Notes: generated by a model from the sequence alone, not told the origin. A stretch of DNA of 64,000 bases from Mycobacterium heidelbergense (GCF_010730745.1 NZ_AP022615.1:3782001-3846000); one strand, 5' to 3'; numbered from the stretch's first letter, positions 1-9,064 are shown. Numbers and translations are program-made.

Positions 1-2054
1 TTTCGAGCATCCTGGGCGTGGCGGTGATCGGTCTCATCGGGGCTTTATCCGGCCGCAGCGCGCTGCAGCAGGTCGAGTCCGAGCGGTTGATCGAGTTGCG
101 CGAGTCGCAGCGGCAGCAGGTGCAGGCGATGTTCCGGGAGGTGACGAATTCGCTGATCGTCTACAGCGGCGGATTCAGCGTCGTCGAGGCTACGGCGGCG
201 CTCACCGCGGGCTTCAACCAATTGGCCAACGCGACGATCAGCGCCGCCCAACAGCAGGCGCTTGTCAACTACTACGACACCCAGATGATCAAACCGATCA
301 AACAGATGACCGGTGACGCGATCGACATCAACGCCGTCTTGCCGAGTTCCAACGCGCAGAAGTACCTTCAGGCGTACTACACGGCGTCGCCCAGGTCGGG
401 CACCGACTCGCTGCCCGTCGAGGAGGCCGACGATGGTAGCGCGTGGTCGGCGGCCAACGCGCGCTTCGATTTCTATATGCGCAGCATCGTCACCCGATTC
501 GACTATCGGGACGCCCTGCTGCTCGACATGCAGGGCAACGTCGTTTACTCCGTGATGAAGGGCCCCGACCTGGGGACCAACATCTTCACCGGTCCGTATC
601 GGGAATCGAAGCTGCGGGACGCGTACCAAAAAGCGCTGCGCTCCAACGACGTAGAGTTCGTCTGGATCACCGACTTTCAGCCGTACCAGCCGCAGCTCGA
701 CGCCCCCACGGCGTGGGTGGTGTCGCCCGTCGGCATGAACGGCAAGATCGACGGTGTCATGGCCTTGCCGCTGCCGATCGTGAAGATCAACAGGATCATG
801 ACCGCCAACAAACAGTGGGAAGCCGCCGGCATGGGCACGTCCACCGAGACGTATCTGGCGGGCGCCGACGATTTGATGCGTTCCGATTCACGGCTTTTCG
901 TGGAGGACCCGAAGGAATACCGGCGCGAGGCCATCAACGCCGGCACTCCACCCGACGTCGTGGAGAAGGCGATCCGGTTGGGTGGCACGACGCTGGTGCA
1001 GCCGGTCGCGACCGCGGGCCTGCGCGCCGCCCAGCGCGGGGAGACCGGGGTCGTCGGCGCCACCGACTACACCGGCCATCGGGAATTGGAAGCCTACGCC
1101 CCGTTGGACATTCCCAACTCCGACCTGCACTGGTCGATTCTGGCGACGCGGGACGACTCCGATGCTTTTGCGCGGCTGGGCAGGTTCAGTAAGACGCTCG
1201 TCATCGCGGTCACGGCGATGGTCTTCGCCATCTGCGTGGCCTCGATGATCATCGCTCAGGCCGCGATGCGGCCGGTCCGACGCCTTGAGGAGGGCACCCG
1301 CAAGATCAGCTCCGGCGACTACGACATCAACATTCCGGTGCTGACGCGCGATGAAATAGGGGATCTCACCGCGGCTTTCAACGAGATGAGCCGGAATCTC
1401 GCGATCAAGGAAGAGCTGCTCAACGAGCAGCGCAGCGAGAACAATCGGCTGCTGCTGGCGCTGATGCCCGAGCCCATCGTCCGGCGGTACCGCGAGGGTG
1501 AGGCGACCATCGCGCAGAAACACCAGGACGTCACCATCATCTTCGCCGACATCGTCGGTCTCGACGAGATTTCCAACGATCTTCCGGGCGATGAATTGGT
1601 CGGCATAGTCGACGAATTATTCCGGCAGTTTGATTCGGCGGCCGAAACCCTTGGCGTCGAACGGATTCGCACGTTCCATAACGGCTACCTGGCCAGTTGC
1701 GGGGTCATCACTCCGCGATTGGACAGCATTCACCGAAGCGTCGAGTTCGCCCTCGAAATGCGTCGCATCATCGACCGGTTCAACAGCGAGACCGGTCACG
1801 AGCTGGGCCTCCGGGTCGGCATCAACACCGGCAACGTCATCAGTGGGCTGGTGGGCAGGTCGAGCCTCGTCTACGACATGTGGGGCGGCGCGGTGAGCCT
1901 GGCCTACCAAATGCACAGCGGCGCACCGCAGCCCGGCATCTATGTCAGCTCTCAGGTGTACGAAGCGATGCGCGACGCGCGGCAGTTCACATCCGCCGGC
2001 ACGATTTCGGTCGGCGGAACCGATCAGACGATCTACCGATTGTCGGAGCGATGA
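1..2054 (+). CDS. Membrane class III nucleotidyl cyclase-like protein, 5' end outside window
   Basis: The frame is open from the first bases, so the N-terminus is probably cut off; the first in-window start is a GTG at 18, used for numbering here. Order: a membrane segment at the very N-terminus, an extracytoplasmic sensor-like region (about 25-390), a second membrane helix (about 395-420), a HAMP linker (about 415-470) and a class III cyclase domain (about 500-675). The first metal Asp is present in FADIVG (Asp511). The expected second metal Asp is Asn555 (motif HNGYLA), and the Asn and Arg that normally follow the WGD motif are Ser627 and Gln631. This suggests weak or no cyclase activity. 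It is syntenic with Rv2435c. Its stop overlaps the start of the next gene (ATGA), which encodes a channel with a cyclic-nucleotide-binding domain, so a joint signalling role is inferred. Confidence 0.88.
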   Translation, partial: SSILGVAVIGLIGALSGRSALQQVESERLIELRESQRQQVQAMFREVTNSLIVYSGGFSVVEATAALTAGFNQLANATISAAQQQALVNYYDTQMIKPIKQMTGDAIDINAVLPSSNAQKYLQAYYTASPRSGTDSLPVEEADDGSAWSAANARFDFYMRSIVTRFDYRDALLLDMQGNVVYSVMKGPDLGTNIFTGPYRESKLRDAYQKALRSNDVEFVWITDFQPYQPQLDAPTAWVVSPVGMNGKIDGVMALPLPIVKINRIMTANKQWEAAGMGTSTETYLAGADDLMRSDSRLFVEDPKEYRREAINAGTPPDVVEKAIRLGGTTLVQPVATAGLRAAQRGETGVVGATDYTGHRELEAYAPLDIPNSDLHWSILATRDDSDAFARLGRFSKTLVIAVTAMVFAICVASMIIAQAAMRPVRRLEEGTRKISSGDYDINIPVLTRDEIGDLTAAFNEMSRNLAIKEELLNEQRSENNRLLLALMPEPIVRRYREGEATIAQKHQDVTIIFADIVGLDEISNDLPGDELVGIVDELFRQFDSAAETLGVERIRTFHNGYLASCGVITPRLDSIHRSVEFALEMRRIIDRFNSETGHELGLRVGINTGNVISGLVGRSSLVYDMWGGAVSLAYQMHSGAPQPGIYVSSQVYEAMRDARQFTSAGTISVGGTDQTIYRLSER

Positions 2055-3454
2055 TGAACGCCTGGCATGCCTCGTGGTTCTACTGGGCGATCGGTATCGC
2101 GGTCGGATTTCCGGTCGGGCTGATCCTTCTCACCGAGGTGCACCACGCGCTCGTCCGCAGGAACAGCCGCCTGGCCCGCCACGTGGGCCTGCTGCGCAAC
2201 TATCTGCTGCCGCTCGGCGCGCTGCTGCTCCTCGTCAAGGCCTCCCAGATCCCGGCCGGCGACGTCCCGGTGCGGCTGCTGACCACGGTGTTCGGCTTCC
2301 TGGTGCTGGTGCTGTTGTTGTCGGGGCTCAATGCCACCATGTTCGAAGCCGCGCCCGAGGACAGCTGGCGCAAGCGACTGCCCGTCATTTTTCTCGACGT
2401 CGGCCGCTTCACGCTGATCGGCGTCGGCCTGGCTCTGATCCTGTCCTATATCTGGGGCGTCCGGGTCGGAGGCCTGTTCACCGCGCTGGGCGTCACGTCC
2501 GTCGTCATCGGCCTGATGCTGCAGAACTCCGTCGGTCAGATCGTGTCGGGGTTGTTCATGCTGTTCGAACAGCCGTTCCGGCTCAACGACTGGCTCGATA
2601 CACCCACCGGGCGCGGACGCGTCGTCGAGGTGAACTGGCGGGCCGTGCACATCGACACCGGCAGCGGAACACGCATCACGCCGAACTCGGTGCTGGCCAC
2701 CACGTCGTTCACCAACCTCAGCCGCCCGGCGGGCGCGCACAAATTGGCGCTGACGACCACGTTTGCGGCCGCCGACCCGCCCGACCGGGTCTGCGCGATG
2801 CTGTCGCGCGTCGCCTGCGCGCTGCCGCAGCTCAAGGCGGACAGCGCGCCGCGCTCGGTACCCGTCGGCGGCGCCGAGTACCGGACCACCATCGGGCTGG
2901 ACTCACCCGCCGACGACGGCGCCGCGCGCGCGACGTTTCTGCGCTGGATCTGGTACGCGGCCCGGCGGGAAGGGCTGCACCTCGACGACAGCGACGACGA
3001 CTACTCGAGCGCCGAGCGTGTGGAGAAGGCGGTGCGCACCGTGGTGGCCCCGGCGTTGCGGCTCAACGCCGACGAACAGCGGTCGCTGCACGCCTGTGCC
3101 AGGCTCGTCCGCTACGGCGCCGACGAAATCGTGGAGTACGCCGGTCAGGTGCCTTCGGGGATGACGTTCCTGGTCGCCGGGCGTGTCCAGATGACCACGA
3201 CCGCCGACGACGGGTCGGTCGTGGCGATCAGCACCCTGGTCGAGGGCTCGTTCCTCGGGCTCACCGCCCTGACCCGGCAACCGAACCTGGCGAGCGCGTA
3301 CGCGCTCGAGGAAGTCACCGCGCTGGAAATCGATCGCGAACACCTCGAGCATCTCGTGATGCGAGAACCGGTGCTGCTACAGAACTTTGGCCACATCCTC
3401 GAGGAGCGGCGAAGAAAGGTGCGGGACGCCCGCCGCGGCGAGCGGGTGGCGTGA
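2051..3454 (+). CDS. MscS-type channel with C-terminal cyclic-nucleotide-binding domain
   Basis: The 467-residue protein begins at ATG 2051, overlapping the upstream stop by ATGA. Hydrophobic helices occupy roughly residues 8-30, 50-95 and 110-170, followed by the MscS pore/beta region with the stretch GLMLQNSVGQIVSGLFMLFE. The C-terminal 120 residues (about 345-460) form a cNMP-binding/CRP-like fold, with the stretch GMTFLVAGRVQMTT. This architecture is that of bacterial cyclic-nucleotide-gated channels of the MscS superfamily, which bind cAMP through the C-terminal domain. It corresponds to Rv2434c. The tight overlap with the cyclase-like gene suggests co-translation and that the two proteins act together. 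Ligand and ion selectivity cannot be read from the sequence. Confidence 0.88.
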   Translation: MMNAWHASWFYWAIGIAVGFPVGLILLTEVHHALVRRNSRLARHVGLLRNYLLPLGALLLLVKASQIPAGDVPVRLLTTVFGFLVLVLLLSGLNATMFEAAPEDSWRKRLPVIFLDVGRFTLIGVGLALILSYIWGVRVGGLFTALGVTSVVIGLMLQNSVGQIVSGLFMLFEQPFRLNDWLDTPTGRGRVVEVNWRAVHIDTGSGTRITPNSVLATTSFTNLSRPAGAHKLALTTTFAAADPPDRVCAMLSRVACALPQLKADSAPRSVPVGGAEYRTTIGLDSPADDGAARATFLRWIWYAARREGLHLDDSDDDYSSAERVEKAVRTVVAPALRLNADEQRSLHACARLVRYGADEIVEYAGQVPSGMTFLVAGRVQMTTTADDGSVVAISTLVEGSFLGLTALTRQPNLASAYALEEVTALEIDREHLEHLVMREPVLLQNFGHILEERRRKVRDARRGERVA

Positions 3455-3466
3455 GGCGCCGGCGCC

Positions 3467-3517
3467 GTGGCGATCGCAAGCCCGGCGTAGCCGGGTGCTG
3501 GGGGTCGCCACCATCGG
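3467..3517. repeat. Intergenic palindromic repeat, copy 1
   Basis: This short element has outer arms GTGGCGA (3467-3473) and TCGCCAC (3505-3511) and an inner hairpin CCCGGC-GTA-GCCGGG. A near-identical copy lies at 10630-10680. It falls in the gap between the channel gene and proA. It can form a nested hairpin and may terminate transcription, although no T-run follows. Confidence 0.7.
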
Positions 3518-3577
3518 ATCGGGCGCCCGGTGTGGGGCAGCCTGACCCGGCCGGCCCAAGACCGATACCCTGGTTCA

Positions 3578-4822
3578 ATGAGTGTGCAAGCTCCATCGCG
3601 TCCTGACCTGCGCGGCGAGGTCCATAACGCCGCGCGCCGAGCCCGGGTCGCCAGCCGCGCGCTGGCGTTGTTGCCGACGGCCGCCAAGGACGCGGCGCTG
3701 CAGTCCGCGGCAGACGCGATAGGCGCCCACACCGACCGGATCCTGGCGGCCAACGCCGAAGACCTTGCGGCCGCCCGGGCCGCCGGCACGCCGGCGGCGA
3801 TGCTCGACCGGTTGGCCCTGGACTCCACGCGCGTCGACGGGATCGCCGCCGGTCTGCGGCAGGTCGCCGGGCTGCCCGACCCGGTCGGCGAGGTGCTGCG
3901 CGGCTACACCCTGCCCAACGGGTTGCACCTGCGCCAGCAGCGGGTTCCGCTCGGCGTGGTCGGCATGATCTACGAGGGCCGGCCCAACGTCACCGTTGAC
4001 GCCTTCGGTTTGGCGCTCAAGTCGGGCAATGCCGTGCTGCTGCGCGGAAGTTCGTCGGCGGCACAGTCCAACCGGGCGCTCGTCGACGTGTTGCGCGCGT
4101 CGCTGGTCGGCGAGGACCTGCCCGCCGACGCCGTTCAACTGCTGTCGTCGAACGATCGCGCCACGGTCACCCACCTGATCCAGGCCCGCGGCCTGGTCGA
4201 CGTGGTGATCCCCCGCGGCGGAGCGAGCCTGATCGACGCGGTGGTGCGCGACGCGCAGGTGCCCACCATCGAGACCGGCGTCGGCAACTGTCACGTCTAC
4301 GTGCACGAGGGCGCCGACCTCGACGTGGCGGAACGGATCCTGCTCAACTCCAAGACCCGTCGGCCCAGCGTCTGCAACGCCGCCGAGACGCTGCTGGTCG
4401 ACGCCGCCATCTCCGGGGAGGCCGTGCCCAGGCTGGTGGGCGCCCTGCAAGACGCCGGGGTCACGGTGCATCTCGACGCGGGAGAGGACGACTTGCGCCG
4501 CGAATACCTGTCGATGGACATCGCGGTGGCGGTGGTCGACGGCGTCGACGCCGCGATCGCCCACATCAACGAGTACGGCACCGGACACACCGAGGCCATC
4601 GTCACCACGAATATGGCTGCGGCGCAACGATTCAGCGACGGGGTCGATGCCGCCGCGGTGATGATCAACGCGTCGACGGCGTTCACCGACGGTGAGCAGT
4701 TCGGCTTCGGCGCCGAGATCGGCATCTCGACGCAGAAGCTGCATGCGCGCGGACCGATGGGGTTGCCGGAATTGACCTCGACCAAGTGGATCGCGTGGGG
4801 AGACGGGCAGATCCGATTGTGA
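3578..4822 (+). CDS. proA: Gamma-glutamyl phosphate reductase
   Basis: This enzyme carries out the second step of proline synthesis, NADPH-dependent reduction of gamma-glutamyl phosphate to glutamate semialdehyde. The 414 residues match the family length. The family signature region with the catalytic Cys is visible at about residue 265 (NSKTRRPSVCNAAETLLV), as is the GMIYEGRPNVT stretch near 128. I chose the ATG at 3578; an upstream in-frame start exists but adds non-conserved residues. The stop overlaps the GTG of the MoxR gene. It is syntenic with Rv2427c. In this genome proA follows the channel gene directly, whereas in M. tuberculosis the ahpC and PE25/PPE41 region lies between them. Confidence 0.96.
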   Translation: MSVQAPSRPDLRGEVHNAARRARVASRALALLPTAAKDAALQSAADAIGAHTDRILAANAEDLAAARAAGTPAAMLDRLALDSTRVDGIAAGLRQVAGLPDPVGEVLRGYTLPNGLHLRQQRVPLGVVGMIYEGRPNVTVDAFGLALKSGNAVLLRGSSSAAQSNRALVDVLRASLVGEDLPADAVQLLSSNDRATVTHLIQARGLVDVVIPRGGASLIDAVVRDAQVPTIETGVGNCHVYVHEGADLDVAERILLNSKTRRPSVCNAAETLLVDAAISGEAVPRLVGALQDAGVTVHLDAGEDDLRREYLSMDIAVAVVDGVDAAIAHINEYGTGHTEAIVTTNMAAAQRFSDGVDAAAVMINASTAFTDGEQFGFGAEIGISTQKLHARGPMGLPELTSTKWIAWGDGQIRL

Positions 4823-5694
4823 GCGTGCCCGCCCGGCCCACGCACCTGTTCGCCGACATCGACGACGTCTCGCGGCGGTTGACCGAAACCGGCTATCTGC
4901 CCGACACCGCCACCGCCACGGCGGTGTTCCTGGCCGATCGGCTCGGCAAGCCGCTGCTGGTGGAGGGCCCGGCCGGCGTCGGCAAGACCGAACTGGCCCG
5001 CGCCGTCGCGCAGGCCACCGGCTCGGGCCTGGTCCGGCTGCAGTGCTACGAGGGGGTCGACGAGGCGCGCGCGCTCTACGAGTGGAACCACGCCAAGCAG
5101 ATCCTGCGGATCCAGGCCGGTTCGGGGGACTGGGACGCCACCAAGATGGACGTGTTCAGCGAGGAGTTCCTGCTGTCCCGCCCGCTGCTGACCGCCATCC
5201 GGCGCACCGAGCCGACGGTGCTGCTGATCGACGAGACCGACAAGGCCGACATCGAAATCGAGGGCCTGCTGCTGGAGGTGCTGTCCGACTTCGCGGTGAC
5301 CGTCCCGGAACTCGGCACGCTCACCGCCGAGCGCGCGCCGTTCGTGGTGCTGACCTCCAACGCCACCCGCGAACTGTCCGAGGCGCTCAAGCGTCGCTGC
5401 CTGTTCCTGCACATCGACTTCCCCAGCCCCGACCTGGAACGGCGCATCCTGCTGTCCCGGGTGCCCGAGCTCCCCGCGCACCTGGCCGAGGAATTGGTGC
5501 GCATCATCGGCGTGCTGCGCGGGATGCAACTCAAGAAGGTGCCGTCGGTCGCCGAGACGATCGACTGGGGTCGCACGCTGCTCGCGCTGGGCCTGGACAC
5601 CATCGACGACGCGGTCGTCGCGCAGACGCTCGGCGTGGTCCTCAAGCACCAATCCGACCAGCAACGCGCCGCCGGGGAGCTGAGGCTGAACTGA
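4819..5694 (+). CDS. MoxR-family AAA+ ATPase
   Basis: The 291-residue single AAA+ module starts at GTG 4819, overlapping the proA stop as GTGA. Walker A is GPAGVGKT (about residues 50-57), Walker B is LLIDETDKAD (about 135-144), and a sensor 1 Asn occurs in LTSNATRELSEA, followed by the arginine-finger region KRRCLFLHIDFP. MoxR ATPases work as chaperones with VWA-domain partners. The partner here is the next gene, whose ATG shares one base with this stop. It corresponds to Rv2426c. Its specific client is unknown. Confidence 0.93.
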   Translation: MSVPARPTHLFADIDDVSRRLTETGYLPDTATATAVFLADRLGKPLLVEGPAGVGKTELARAVAQATGSGLVRLQCYEGVDEARALYEWNHAKQILRIQAGSGDWDATKMDVFSEEFLLSRPLLTAIRRTEPTVLLIDETDKADIEIEGLLLEVLSDFAVTVPELGTLTAERAPFVVLTSNATRELSEALKRRCLFLHIDFPSPDLERRILLSRVPELPAHLAEELVRIIGVLRGMQLKKVPSVAETIDWGRTLLALGLDTIDDAVVAQTLGVVLKHQSDQQRAAGELRLN

Positions 5695-7136
5695 TGGCCG
5701 CCCGCCGCGTCCGGCCCTCCCGCCCGCTGGCCCCGCACGGGCTGCCGGGCCACCTGGTGGGGTTCGTGGAAGCGCTTCGCGGGCACGGCATTTCCGTCGG
5801 CCCGTCGGAGACGGTGGACGCCGGCCGGGTGATGGCCACCCTCGGCCTGGGCGATCGCGAGGTGCTGCGCGAGGGCATCGCCTGCGCGGTGCTGCGCCGG
5901 CCCGATCACCGGGAGACCTACGACGCCATGTTCGACCTGTGGTTCCCGGCGGCGCTGGGCGCGCGGGCGGTCGTCTCGGACGACGAGGCCGCCCCCGGTG
6001 ACGACTCGTTGCCGGCCGACGACGTCGAGGCGATGCGCCAGCTGCTGCTGGACCTGCTCACCGAGAACCCCGACCTGGCCGACATGGACGAGCGCCTGGT
6101 CGCGATGATCGCGCGGATCGTGGAGGCCTACGGCAAGTACAGCTCCAGCCGCGGCCCGTCGTTTTCGTCGTATCAGGCGCTCAAGGCGATGGCGCTGGAC
6201 GAGCTGGAGGGCAAGCTGTTGGCGGGGCTGCTCGCCCCGTACGGCGACGAGCCCACGCCCACCCAGGAGCAGATCGCCAAAGCGCTCGCGGCGCAGCGGA
6301 TCACGCAGCTGCGCAAGATGGTCGATGCCGAGACCAAGCGGCGCACCGCCGAGCAGCTCGGCCGCGACCACGTCCAGATGTACGGCATCCCACAGCTTTC
6401 CGAGAACGTCGAGTTTCTGCGGGCCTCCGGCGAGCAACTGCGCCAGATGCAACGGGTGGTGGCGCCGCTGGCCCGCAGCCTGGCGACCCGGCTCGCGGCC
6501 CGGCGGCGACGCTCCCGCGCCGGGGCGATCGATCTGCGCAAGACGCTGCGCAAGTCGATGTCCACCGGCGGGGTGCCGATCGACCTGGTGCTGGCCAAAC
6601 CGCGTCCCGCGCGCCCGGAGCTGGTGGTGCTGTGCGACGTATCCGGTTCGGTGGCCGGGTTCAGCCACTTCACCCTGTTGCTGGTACACGCCCTGCGACA
6701 ACAGTTTTCGCGCGTCCGGGTGTTCGCCTTCATCGACACGACCGACGAGGTGACCCATATGTTCGGGCCCGAGGCCGACCTGGCCGTGGCGATCCAGCGG
6801 ATCACCCGGGAGGCCGGGGTGTACAGCCGCGACGGGCATTCCGACTACGGCAACGCGTTCGCCTCGTTCGCGCAGGCGTTTCCCAACGTGCTGTCGCCAC
6901 GCGCGTCGCTGCTGGTGCTCGGGGACGGCCGCACCAACTACCGCAATCCGGAGACCGAGCTGCTGGCCCACATGGTGACCGCGAGCCGGCACGCGCACTG
7001 GCTCAATCCCGAACCCAAGCATTTGTGGGGCAGCGGCGACTCGGCGGTGCCGCGCTACCAAGGGGTGATCACCATGCACGAATGCCGGTCCGCCAAGCAG
7101 TTGGCCGCGGTGATCGACCAGCTGCTGCCGGTGTGA
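5694..7136 (+). CDS. VWA-domain (CoxE-like) protein, MoxR partner
   Basis: This 480-residue protein has a charged, helical N-terminal half and a C-terminal von Willebrand A domain. The MIDAS motif DVSGSVAG (DxSxS) sits near residue 315, with further metal-site candidates in HSDYGNAFASFA and LGDGRTNY. It is fused by TGATG to the MoxR ATPase, and the two form a classical MoxR-VWA pair that is expected to insert metals into, or remodel, a protein complex. It corresponds to Rv2425c. No substrate gene of the CoxL/CoxM or chelatase type is nearby. Confidence 0.9.
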   Translation: MAARRVRPSRPLAPHGLPGHLVGFVEALRGHGISVGPSETVDAGRVMATLGLGDREVLREGIACAVLRRPDHRETYDAMFDLWFPAALGARAVVSDDEAAPGDDSLPADDVEAMRQLLLDLLTENPDLADMDERLVAMIARIVEAYGKYSSSRGPSFSSYQALKAMALDELEGKLLAGLLAPYGDEPTPTQEQIAKALAAQRITQLRKMVDAETKRRTAEQLGRDHVQMYGIPQLSENVEFLRASGEQLRQMQRVVAPLARSLATRLAARRRRSRAGAIDLRKTLRKSMSTGGVPIDLVLAKPRPARPELVVLCDVSGSVAGFSHFTLLLVHALRQQFSRVRVFAFIDTTDEVTHMFGPEADLAVAIQRITREAGVYSRDGHSDYGNAFASFAQAFPNVLSPRASLLVLGDGRTNYRNPETELLAHMVTASRHAHWLNPEPKHLWGSGDSAVPRYQGVITMHECRSAKQLAAVIDQLLPV

Positions 7137-7204
7137 GCCCCGCCCCGCCCCGCCCCGCCGAGCGTGCGTGTCTGTGCAGCGACACGCCGCGTGGGCTGTA
7201 CATC

Positions 7205-7288
7205 TGCGCACGCTCGCGCGGACGCGGGGCACGCTCGCGCGGGCGAGGGGCACGCTCGCGGTGGCGCGGGGCACGCTCGCGCGAGCGC
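7205..7288. repeat. Tandem 21-bp repeat, four units
   Basis: Four consecutive 21-bp units start at 7205, 7226, 7247 and 7268. All share the core GCACGCTCGCG and differ mainly in the last six bases. The array fills most of the 200-bp gap between the VWA gene and nadD. It looks like a minisatellite of the mycobacterial VNTR type. Confidence 0.75.
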
Positions 7289-7336
7289 GGGCCGAGCAAC
7301 CGGCCCTGATCGGGGGCTCAAGTAAGCTGGCACATC

Positions 7337-7996
7337 GTGCAAAAGCAGCTTCGCAGGTTGGGAGTGATGGGCGGGACGTTCGATCCCATCCATTACGGCC
7401 ACCTGGTTGCCGCCAGCGAGGTCGCCCACCTGTTCGACCTCGACGAAGTGGTGTTCGTGCCCAGCGGCCAGCCCTGGCAAAAGAGCCGACACGTCTCCGC
7501 CGCCGAGGACCGCTATCTGATGACGGTGATCGCCACCGCGTCCAACCCCCGCTTCTCGGTGAGCCGGGTCGACATCGACCGCGCCGGGCCCACCTACACC
7601 AGGGACACGCTGCGGGACCTGCACGCCCTCAACCCCGACTCCGAGCTGTACTTCATCACCGGCGCCGACGCGCTGGCTTCCATCCTGTCCTGGCAAGGCT
7701 GGGAAGAGCTGTTCGCCCTGGCGCGCTTCATCGGCGTCAGCCGTCCCGGCTACGAGTTGCGGCGCGAGCACATCACCGGCGTCCTGGGCGAGCTGGCCGA
7801 CGACGCGTTGACGTTGGTCGAAGTCCCGGCGCTGGCGATCTCGTCGACCGACTGCCGGCGGCGCGCCGAGCAGCGCCGGCCGCTGTGGTACCTGATGCCC
7901 GACGGTGTCGTGCAGTACGTCTCCAAGCGCCGGCTCTACCGCCGGGAGGCCGCCAGCCCGGCCACGTCCACCCTGGCCTCCGGGAACAACGCGTGA
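7337..7996 (+). CDS. nadD: Nicotinate-mononucleotide adenylyltransferase
   Basis: This enzyme adenylates nicotinate mononucleotide to deamido-NAD in NAD synthesis. The nucleotidyltransferase signature GGTFDPIHYGH is at residues 12-22 when starting at GTG 7337 (219 residues). A later ATG at 7367 would begin at the motif and is less likely, because a beta strand should precede it. The C-terminal ISSTDCRRR region corresponds to the ISST(x)IR motif of the family. It is the first gene of a tight operon: rsfS begins within its stop codon (GTGA). It is syntenic with Rv2421c. Confidence 0.95.
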   Translation: MQKQLRRLGVMGGTFDPIHYGHLVAASEVAHLFDLDEVVFVPSGQPWQKSRHVSAAEDRYLMTVIATASNPRFSVSRVDIDRAGPTYTRDTLRDLHALNPDSELYFITGADALASILSWQGWEELFALARFIGVSRPGYELRREHITGVLGELADDALTLVEVPALAISSTDCRRRAEQRRPLWYLMPDGVVQYVSKRRLYRREAASPATSTLASGNNA

Positions 7997-8382
7997 CCGC
8001 CACCCGGGAGGCGATCGACATGGCGACCGTGGCCGCCGGCGCGGCCGCCGCCAAGCTGGCCAACGACGTCGTGGTCATCGACGTCTCGGGCCAGCTGGTC
8101 ATCACCGACTGCTTCGTCATCGCCTCGGCGTCCAACGAGCGGCAGGTCAACGCCATCGTCGACGAGGTGGAAGAGAAGATGCGCAAGGCCGGCTACCGGC
8201 CCGCCCGCCGCGAAGGTGCCCGCGAAGGGCGATGGACGCTGCTGGACTACCGCGACATCGTCGTACACATCCAGCATCAGGACGACCGCAACTTCTACGC
8301 CCTGGACCGGCTGTGGGGCGACTGCCCGGTGGTGCCGGTGGATTTGGGCGAGAACTCCGGCGACTCGGCGAGCGCGCAATGA
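7993..8382 (+). CDS. rsfS: Ribosomal silencing factor RsfS
   Basis: This 129-residue DUF143 protein binds L14 of the large ribosomal subunit and blocks subunit joining during nutrient limitation. Family hallmarks are DVSGQLVITDCFVIASASNERQ (about residues 28-49) and the WTLLDYRDIVVHI stretch near residue 85. It starts with GTG 7993 inside the nadD stop and is followed 7 nt later by gpgP. The nadD-rsfS pairing is widespread in bacteria. It corresponds to Rv2420c. Confidence 0.95.
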   Translation: MTATREAIDMATVAAGAAAAKLANDVVVIDVSGQLVITDCFVIASASNERQVNAIVDEVEEKMRKAGYRPARREGAREGRWTLLDYRDIVVHIQHQDDRNFYALDRLWGDCPVVPVDLGENSGDSASAQ

Positions 8383-8389
8383 GGACGCA

Positions 8390-9064
8390 ATGAGAATCAG
8401 ACGCCTGGTGATGCTGCGGCACGGGCAGACCGATTTCAATCTCGGCAGCCGGATGCAGGGCCAGCTGGACACCGGGCTCAGCGAACTGGGCCGCGCGCAG
8501 GCCGTCGCCGCCGCCGAGGTGCTCGGCAAGCTGCAGCCGCTGCGGATCGTTTCGTCGGACCTGCGGCGCGCCTATGACACGGCGATCAGGTTGGGGGAGC
8601 GGACCGGGCTCGAGGTGTGGGTCGACGACCGGTTGCGGGAGACCCATCTCGGCGACTGGCAGGGCCTGACCCACGCCCAGATCGACGCCGAGGCGCCGGG
8701 CGCCCGGCTGGCCTGGCGCGAGGACGCGGCGTGGGCACCCCATGGCGGGGAAAGCAGGGTCGACGTCGCCGCACGCAGCCTGCCGTTGGTTGCCGAGCTG
8801 GTGTCCGGCGATCCCGAATGGGGCGACCCGAACCAGCCGGATCGGCCGGTGGTGCTGGTGGCCCACGGCGGCCTGATCGCCGCGCTATCGGCTGCGCTGC
8901 TGAAGCTTCCGATCGCCAACTGGCCGATCCTGGGCGGCATGGGCAATGCGAGTTGGGCCCAGCTGTCCGGGCACTCGGACGGCTCCGGCGCCGATTTTGA
9001 CGGCATCCGTTGGCGCCTCGATGTGTGGAACGCCTCGGCGCAGGTGTCCAACGATGTCCTCTGA
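8390..9064 (+). CDS. gpgP: Glucosyl-3-phosphoglycerate phosphatase
   Basis: This histidine-phosphatase-superfamily protein of 224 residues has the LRHGQTDFN motif (catalytic His about residue 10) and a second His in VLVAHGGLIAAL. It is syntenic with Rv2419c, shown in M. tuberculosis to dephosphorylate glucosyl-3-phosphoglycerate to glucosylglycerate, an early step of methylglucose lipopolysaccharide (MGLP) synthesis. The assignment here rests on that synteny and on the octT gene that follows with an 11-nt overlap; sequence alone would only say phosphatase. Confidence 0.9.
   Translation: MRIRRLVMLRHGQTDFNLGSRMQGQLDTGLSELGRAQAVAAAEVLGKLQPLRIVSSDLRRAYDTAIRLGERTGLEVWVDDRLRETHLGDWQGLTHAQIDAEAPGARLAWREDAAWAPHGGESRVDVAARSLPLVAELVSGDPEWGDPNQPDRPVVLVAHGGLIAALSAALLKLPIANWPILGGMGNASWAQLSGHSDGSGADFDGIRWRLDVWNASAQVSNDVL

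Noticed and set aside
4297..7274. Very long minus-strand open frames opposite proA, moxR and the VWA gene (up to 732 codons)
   Set aside because: They are antisense shadows caused by high GC at third positions; the translations are His/Arg/Gln-rich without any domain, and the plus-strand genes are clear.
7205..7288. CRISPR array
   Set aside because: The units are directly adjacent 21-mers with no spacers, and there are no cas genes.
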